Shown here one piece after another: positions 58,389 to 64,000 of a DNA stretch of 64,000 bases (positions within the stretch are counted from its first letter, which is position 1; every line of letters starts with the position of its first letter). The stretch covers positions 6,816,501 to 6,880,500 of the forward strand of contig NC_092333.1 in assembly GCF_046630445.1 (NCBI RefSeq), written 5' to 3'. The translations under genes were made by a program, and so were the position numbers. This DNA comes from Rutidosis leptorrhynchoides. Lineage: Eukaryota; Streptophyta; Magnoliopsida; Asterales; Asteraceae. The notes beneath the pieces were generated by a model. The model did not search any database and was not told the origin of the DNA. It saw only the letters and a list, made by a program, of their open reading frames with translations.

Positions 58389-61300
58389 CCCGGCACAAGC
58401 TCTAACCCGAACTACAAGGGAACCTTACCACAATGCAAGAGATGCTACAAGCACCACACCAGGTTTTGTAATGTTGTTTGCGAGAAGTGCCAACGGACCG
58501 GGCATGTTGGCAAGGATTGCAAGATTACTACATTGAATGTGAAGCCAAACCACAATCACAATGGGCCTAAGAAGTGTTATGAATGCGGGAAGACGGGCCA
58601 TTTCAGAAACGAGTGCCCAAACAAGCGTAAAGATGGCGGACCACCACGTGCTAGAGCCTTCAATGTTAATGCAAGGGATGCATGCGACAACCCCGACTTG
58701 GTGACAGGTATATTCAAAATCAATAATCTTTTAGCTTCTGTCCTATTTGATACCGGTTCCGATAGGAGCTATGTGTGTAGACATTTTTGTGATAAGTTAG
58801 ATTGGTCGTTAGTTCCTTTAAAGGAAAGTATGCTCGTCGAGGTAGCCAACGGTAAACTTGAAAAAGTTGACCAAATTGGCCGAGGGGCTATTATCAACAT
58901 AGCCAGCGTGAATTTTGAGATAGACTTGATACCCATTAAGTTGGGAAGTTTTGATGTTATTGTTGGCATGGATTGGTTGACTAAGATAAGAGCTGAGATT
59001 ATTTGTGGAGACAAAGCTCTTCGTATACCGCAAGGAGATGGAGAGCCACTGATCATTTATGGAGAGAGATGTAGCTCTCAATTGAACCTCATTAGTTGCG
59101 TGAAAGCGCAAAAGATAATGAAGAAGGGACGTTTTGCTATCCTAGCTCACGTGAAAACCGTAGGAACCGAGGAGAAGAAAGTGGAAGATGTGCGTATTGT
59201 GAACGAGTTCTCCGATGTCTTTCCTGAAGAATTGCCTGGATTACCGCCACCGAGGGCAGTAGAATTTCAAATCGACTTAGTGCCAGGAGCTGCACCTGTA
59301 GCTCGCGCACCCTACAGACTTGCACCTTCCGAGATGCAAGAATTGCAAAGCCAGCTACAAGAGTTACTTGATCGAGGGTTTATTCAACCGAGTTCTTCGC
59401 CGTGGGGCGCGCCTGTGTTGTTTGTAAAGAAGAAGGATGGATCCTTCCGAATGTGTATCGACTACCGTGAGCTCAACAAATTAACAATCAAGAATCGATA
59501 TCCTCTTCCACGAATTGACGATATTTTCGACCAACTGCAAGGATCATGTGTCTACTCTAAGATCGATTTGCGATCCGGTTATCACCAGTTGAGGGTGAAA
59601 GAGAGTGATGTAATGAAGACCGCCTTCAGAACCTGCTATGGTCATTATGAGTTTCTTGTAATGCCATTCGGTCTGACCAATGCACCTGCTGTATTTATGG
59701 ACCTTATGAATCGTGTTTGCAAGCCGTACTTGGACAAATTTGTTATAGTCTTCATAGATGATATCCTCATCTACTCTAAGAACGAAGAAGAACACGAGCA
59801 TCATCTCCGATTAGTACTTGAACTCTTGAGACGTGAGCAACTTTACGCAAAGTTTTCCAAGTGTGAATTTTGGTTGAAGGAAGTTCAGTTTTTGGGTCAT
59901 GTTGTGAGTGACCAGGGCATCAAAGTTGATCCCGCCAAGATCGAAGCTATCAGCAAGTGGGAGACCCCCACTACTCCGACTCATATTCGCCAATTTCTAG
60001 GTCTCGCCGGTTACTACCGAAGATTTATTGAAGGTTTCTCTTTGATTGCGCGCCCTTTGACCGCGCTGACTCACAAGGGGAAGAAGTTCGTTTGGGAACC
60101 CGCACATGAAAAAGCATTTCAAACTTTGAAAGAAAAGTTAACCACCGCACCTATCTTGTCACTTCCTGAAGGCAATGACGATTTTGTCGTTTATTGCGAT
60201 GCTTCGAAAAGTGGTTTTGGTTGCGTACTGATGCAACGCACGAAGGTCATCGCTTATGCTTCCCGTCAACTGAAGATTCATGAGCGGAACTACACTACTC
60301 ATGATCTTGAACTTGGAGCCGTTGTCTTCGCGCTCAAATTATGGAGGCACTACCTGTATGGAACTAAGAGCACTATTTTCACCGATCATAAGAGTCTCCA
60401 ACACATCTTCGATCAGAAACACTTGAACATGAGACAACGACGATGGATTGAGACGCTAAACGACTACAATTGTGAACTACGTTATCATCCTGGCAAGGCT
60501 AATGTCGTAGCTGACGCTTTGAGCCGAAAGGAGAGGACGGCACCTCTTCGTGTTCGGGCTTTGAATATCACCATTCATTCAAACCTTCACAATCAGATTC
60601 AAGCAGCCCAAGAACAGGCTCTCATAGAGAAGAACTTACGCTATGAATACTTGAACATCCTCGTCTCTAAATTCGAAGTTAGGGAATCTGGACTCCGATG
60701 TTATGCCGGAAGAATTTGGGTACCACGTTATGGAGACTTACGGAGCCTCATATTGGATGAAGCCCACAAGTCTAGGTATTCGATTCATCCCGGGGAGGGC
60801 AAGATGTACCATGATATTAAAGAACAATATTGGTGGTCGAATCTCAAGAAGGATGTTGCAGCTTATGTTAGTAAGTGTTTGACTTGCTCAAAGGTTAAAG
60901 CCGAGCATCAAAAACCTTCTGGGTTACTTCAACAGCCGGAAATCCCACAATGGAAGTGGGAGATGATAACTATGGACTTTATCACCAAACTGCCAAAGAC
61001 AGTGGGCGGATACGATACCATTTGGGTTATTGTTGACCGTCTTACCAAGACTGCACATTTCTTAGCAATGAAAGAAACCGATACAATGAAGAGACTTGCT
61101 CAACTTTATATTAAAGAGGTTGTATCACGACACGGTATACCCTTATCGATCATCTCCGATCGCGATCCTCGATTTGCTTCTAGATTTTGGCGTTCTTTGC
61201 AAGAAGCCATGGGAACTCGTCTTGACATGAGCACTGCATATCACCCTCAGACTGATGGGCAAAGTGAACGAACAATTCAAACCTTGGAGGACATGCTACG

Positions 61301-62039
61301 TGCATGTGTTATTGATTTTGGAAAGGCCTGGGAAAGGCATTTGCCACTCGCCGAATTCTCTTACAACAACAGTTACCACTCGAGCATTAAAGCTGCACCT
61401 TTTGAAGCATTGTATGGCCGCAAGTGCCGTTCTCCTCTTTGTTGGGCCGAGCTAGGTGAAGTGCAACTCACCGGGCCCGAGATAGTCCACGAAACATCAG
61501 AGAAGATTGCCCAAATTCAAAACAGACTCAAGGTAGCTCGTGATCGCCAAAAGAGTTATGCTGATAGTAAACGTAAAGACTTTGAATTCAATGTTGGTGA
61601 CCGCGTTATGTTGAAGGTTGCACCCTGGAAGGGTGTGATTCGTTTTGGAAAGCGCGGAAAGTTAAACCCGCGGTACATTGGCCCTTTTGAAATTTTGGAG
61701 CGTGTTGGACCCGTTGCTTATCGTCTTGACCTTCCAACACAATTGAGCTCAGTTCATCCTACCTTCCACGTATCAAACTTGAAGAAGTGTCTTGCTCCAC
61801 CTGAACTGATCATACCATTGGAGGAACTTACTATTGACGACAAACTTCACTTTGTGGAAGAGCCTGTTGAAATTATGGAACGTGAAGTTAAGGAGTTGAA
61901 ACACAATAGGATTCCGATCGTTCGAGTTCGATGGAATGCCAAACGAGGACCTGAGTTTACTTGGGAGCGAGAGGATCAAATGAGACAGAAGTATCCTCAC
62001 CTTTTTCCACCTCCTCCATCACCTTCAGATTCAGCTTAA
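58389..62039 (+). mobile_element. Gypsy gag tail and pol with chromodomain-like end
   Basis: A long open region. Counting from the ATG at 58533: zinc knuckle [14 protein letters not shown] (15-28), protease DTGSD (73-77), RT with [10 protein letters not shown] (about 407), RNase H starting [11 protein letters not shown] (about 552), the integrase zinc finger around CLTCSKVK (about 785-792) and its core from MDFITKLPK, then a C-terminal segment [20 protein letters not shown] typical of chromodomain-bearing integrases. It looks well preserved. Confidence 0.93.
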
Positions 62040-62075
62040 AATTTTGGGACGAAATTTTCTTTAACAGGTGGGTAA

Positions 62076-64000
62076 TGTAACGACCCTGGTTTTTCCAACA
62101 TTATTTTATTAATAATTATTATTATTAATACGTGTGATTAAACGAGTGTACGTTATTACATTTACTTGTTTCCATGATTGCCCGAACTTGACTTTAATTG
62201 CCCAAAACGCCCTTGCGACACCCGGAACTTGCACGAATAATATTTTCAAGTATTATTTACATTCATAATTAATTTTATTAATTATTTTGATTAACTATAG
62301 TTATTAGTTAATTACTTGGGCTTTAGATGGATTAATTTGTGAATTACTTGAACTTGGGCTTGTTAAATGTTATGGACTCATGATTGTGGACTTATAAGCC
62401 CACCCTACACTTTAATGGACTTAATTAGCCCAACACTTATGTAAGTATCACTTTAGGAGTTACCTAGATGAAAAACATGGTAAGAAACTTATTTACCACT
62501 TACTTGCACACTTACCCCACAAAGTTACCCTTTAACCATTCACCCTTAGTCAAAGAAGCATGCACATTGAGTGAGCAACTCCCTCCCCCATTGGTGGGAG
62601 GTTCACGGCCAAGAGAGCATGGGGAGGGGGGTTTTTGGTTTCCAAGTTTGACTACATAATCACTTGCTTTCTCATTTCTCACACACACTTCAAACTTGCA
62701 ACTAATTTCTCTCCTTTTACTCTCTAGTTCTTGTAAGTAACTTTGAGCAATTCCCTCTTCTTCCTCCTTGCTAAAACCGAACCAAAACACCCCTCTAATC
62801 ATCATCATTTACTTGTTGTTACTTGTTCTTGTTCTTGTTACTTACTTATAGTTGTTTTGCTTACTAGTCCCTTGATAATACATACTAATTACTAAGGAGC
62901 AAACTTTCTAGTTTGATTCTTTATTTATCTTGTGTTAACAAGAACATGCAAGAACAAAACTCTCTAGTTTATGTTCTACCTTTATTGTTTTGAAGGATAA
63001 AAGTTCATGTGTTGTGAGCATACTTGTGTTCATGAAGTAAACTTAAAAGTTTACTTTCTAAAGATCAAGACTTAGGCTTGAATCTTTAAAAGTATGAAAC
63101 CCGTGAACTTACTACTTGTGTAATTACTTTATTTTTCTCATTTGTTCATCTTTTAAAATCGTGATTTTGGTTGTGGATGGTCAAGTGTTACAAGTTAACT
63201 TTGATCTCGTTTCTCTTGAACTAAAGATTAACTTTAAAAAGGTTCAAGAACATAAAATTTACTTAACAACTTTAGACCAATCTAAAAACTATGTACTACC
63301 ACTTAAGATCTTGATTTATTTAGTTTATTTTCAAATTATAGTACAATGTTATTTTTACATTACATGCATGTGTTGAATCTATGACCTTGATGCAACTTTG
63401 GTTCATCAACCTTCATGCAACTCTAAAGTGAGTTGTGCTTCATATCATAGACTCACACAAGGGTTATGATGGTCAAATCTTGGTCAAGATGATGCTAACA
63501 CATCAACGAGTTGTGCACTTGAAGCTATATGCATCAAGGATGAGAACCGTGATGAGCATCAAGCACCAAACCACCGGAATCCATTTAAAACTTACTGTTT
63601 CTGTCCAACTTTCTGATCAGCTGAATTCGTAACAGACCAGTAGGTCTGGGCTGATCTAACCTTGATTTTTGGATAGGAATTTTCTATTAGATAACTTTTC
63701 ATATAAGACTCGTCTTCATACGAGTTACGGTTTAGAGTCTATGGCCCTCCGATCGTCACTAGGTCCATTTACTTTTCTGTTTCCTGTTTCTGTTTTCTGT
63801 TTACTGTTTTCTGAGTCAGACCCGAACACCTGGGCTACTGTAACTGTGATATTCAGTTAGATCTGTTCGAGTAGATAATTTTTCGTTTAGGACTCGTCTT
63901 AATACGAGTTACGGTTTAGGATTTATGGCCCTCCGATCGTCACTAGGTCCTTTAACGTTGTGCAGAAAATTCTGACCTACTCGCACTTAAACCGTCGCCA
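62076..64000 (+). repeat. 3' LTR of the large gypsy element, cut by window end
   Basis: Collinear with 44616-46540 at a constant offset of 17,460 bp. It is preceded by TTTAACAGGTGGGTAA, the polypurine-tract position. Confidence 0.93.

Larger units (their letters stand above)
44616..64000 (+). mobile_element. Large Ty3-gypsy element (chromovirus/Tekay-like), runs past window end
   Basis: 5' LTR 44616-47676 (3,061 bp). Primer site TGGTATCAGAGC at 47679-47690. An extra open frame (48016-48843), gag (from 49140), pol (to 62039), then the 3' LTR from 62076, cut by the window end. The order PR, RT, RNase H, IN with a chromodomain-like tail gives the chromovirus type. A younger gypsy element sits within its gag region (49950-58383); apart from that it looks whole. 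The visible LTR parts differ by about 13 substitutions in 1,925 bp with no indel, about a quarter of a million years at the assumed 1.3e-8 rate. Confidence 0.92.

Overview
This is nuclear DNA of a flowering plant. It is AT-rich, with intron-bearing host genes, long dinucleotide and trinucleotide repeats, and heavy nesting of transposable elements. The protein families are eudicot-like, and the long-LTR Ty3-gypsy elements whose ends begin with TGTGACGACCCG or TGTAACGACCC recall Asteraceae genomes. That taxonomic guess is an inference from memory, not a search result.

Layout. 1-7.6 kb: a relic gypsy LTR full of TA repeats, then a Ty1-copia element (1788-7587) with identical 210-bp LTRs and an AAGAT target-site duplication but a decayed interior. 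7.6-20 kb is the gene-bearing part: a small secreted/membrane protein (10632), a fasciclin-like protein (13607), a methyltransferase-like membrane protein (minus, 16546), an ER small heat-shock protein with heat-shock elements (minus, 17392) and a Dpb3/NF-YC13-type histone-fold protein (18929). Between them lie a solo LTR, a SINE-like repeat, LINE scraps and small TIR elements. 20-21 kb holds a solo LTR with three CGTACG palindromes and a small hAT-type element.

21.8-34.4 kb: a frameshifted ROP GTPase first exon, a decayed tandem copy of a receptor kinase whose middle is replaced by two alpha-tubulin pseudogene fragments in head-to-head inverted orientation (24022-25485), then the longer G-type lectin S-receptor-like kinase gene (minus, 34387-26486). 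Its kinase exons look sound. Its ectodomain carries a frame break and is split by a Mutator-type MITE that itself received a copia element.

36.4-42 kb: a universal stress protein gene (minus), then a complete 4,575-bp Mutator-like element (37418-41992). It has long TIRs, a perfect 9-bp TSD, two passenger genes (a plant-transposon-domain protein and a DUF1985 gene) and no transposase. Roughly 30 copies of CGCAAG/CTTGCG are packed into each of its non-coding segments. This is the most unusual structure in the window.

42.2-64 kb is a retrotransposon nest: older gypsy LTR pieces, then a large Ty3-gypsy element (44616 to beyond the window end, 3.06-kb LTR) whose gag region holds a very young antisense gypsy element (49950-58383, 2.07-kb LTRs, no recognised pol). 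The host genes show no operon-like cooperation; what links this region is the layered history of insertions.
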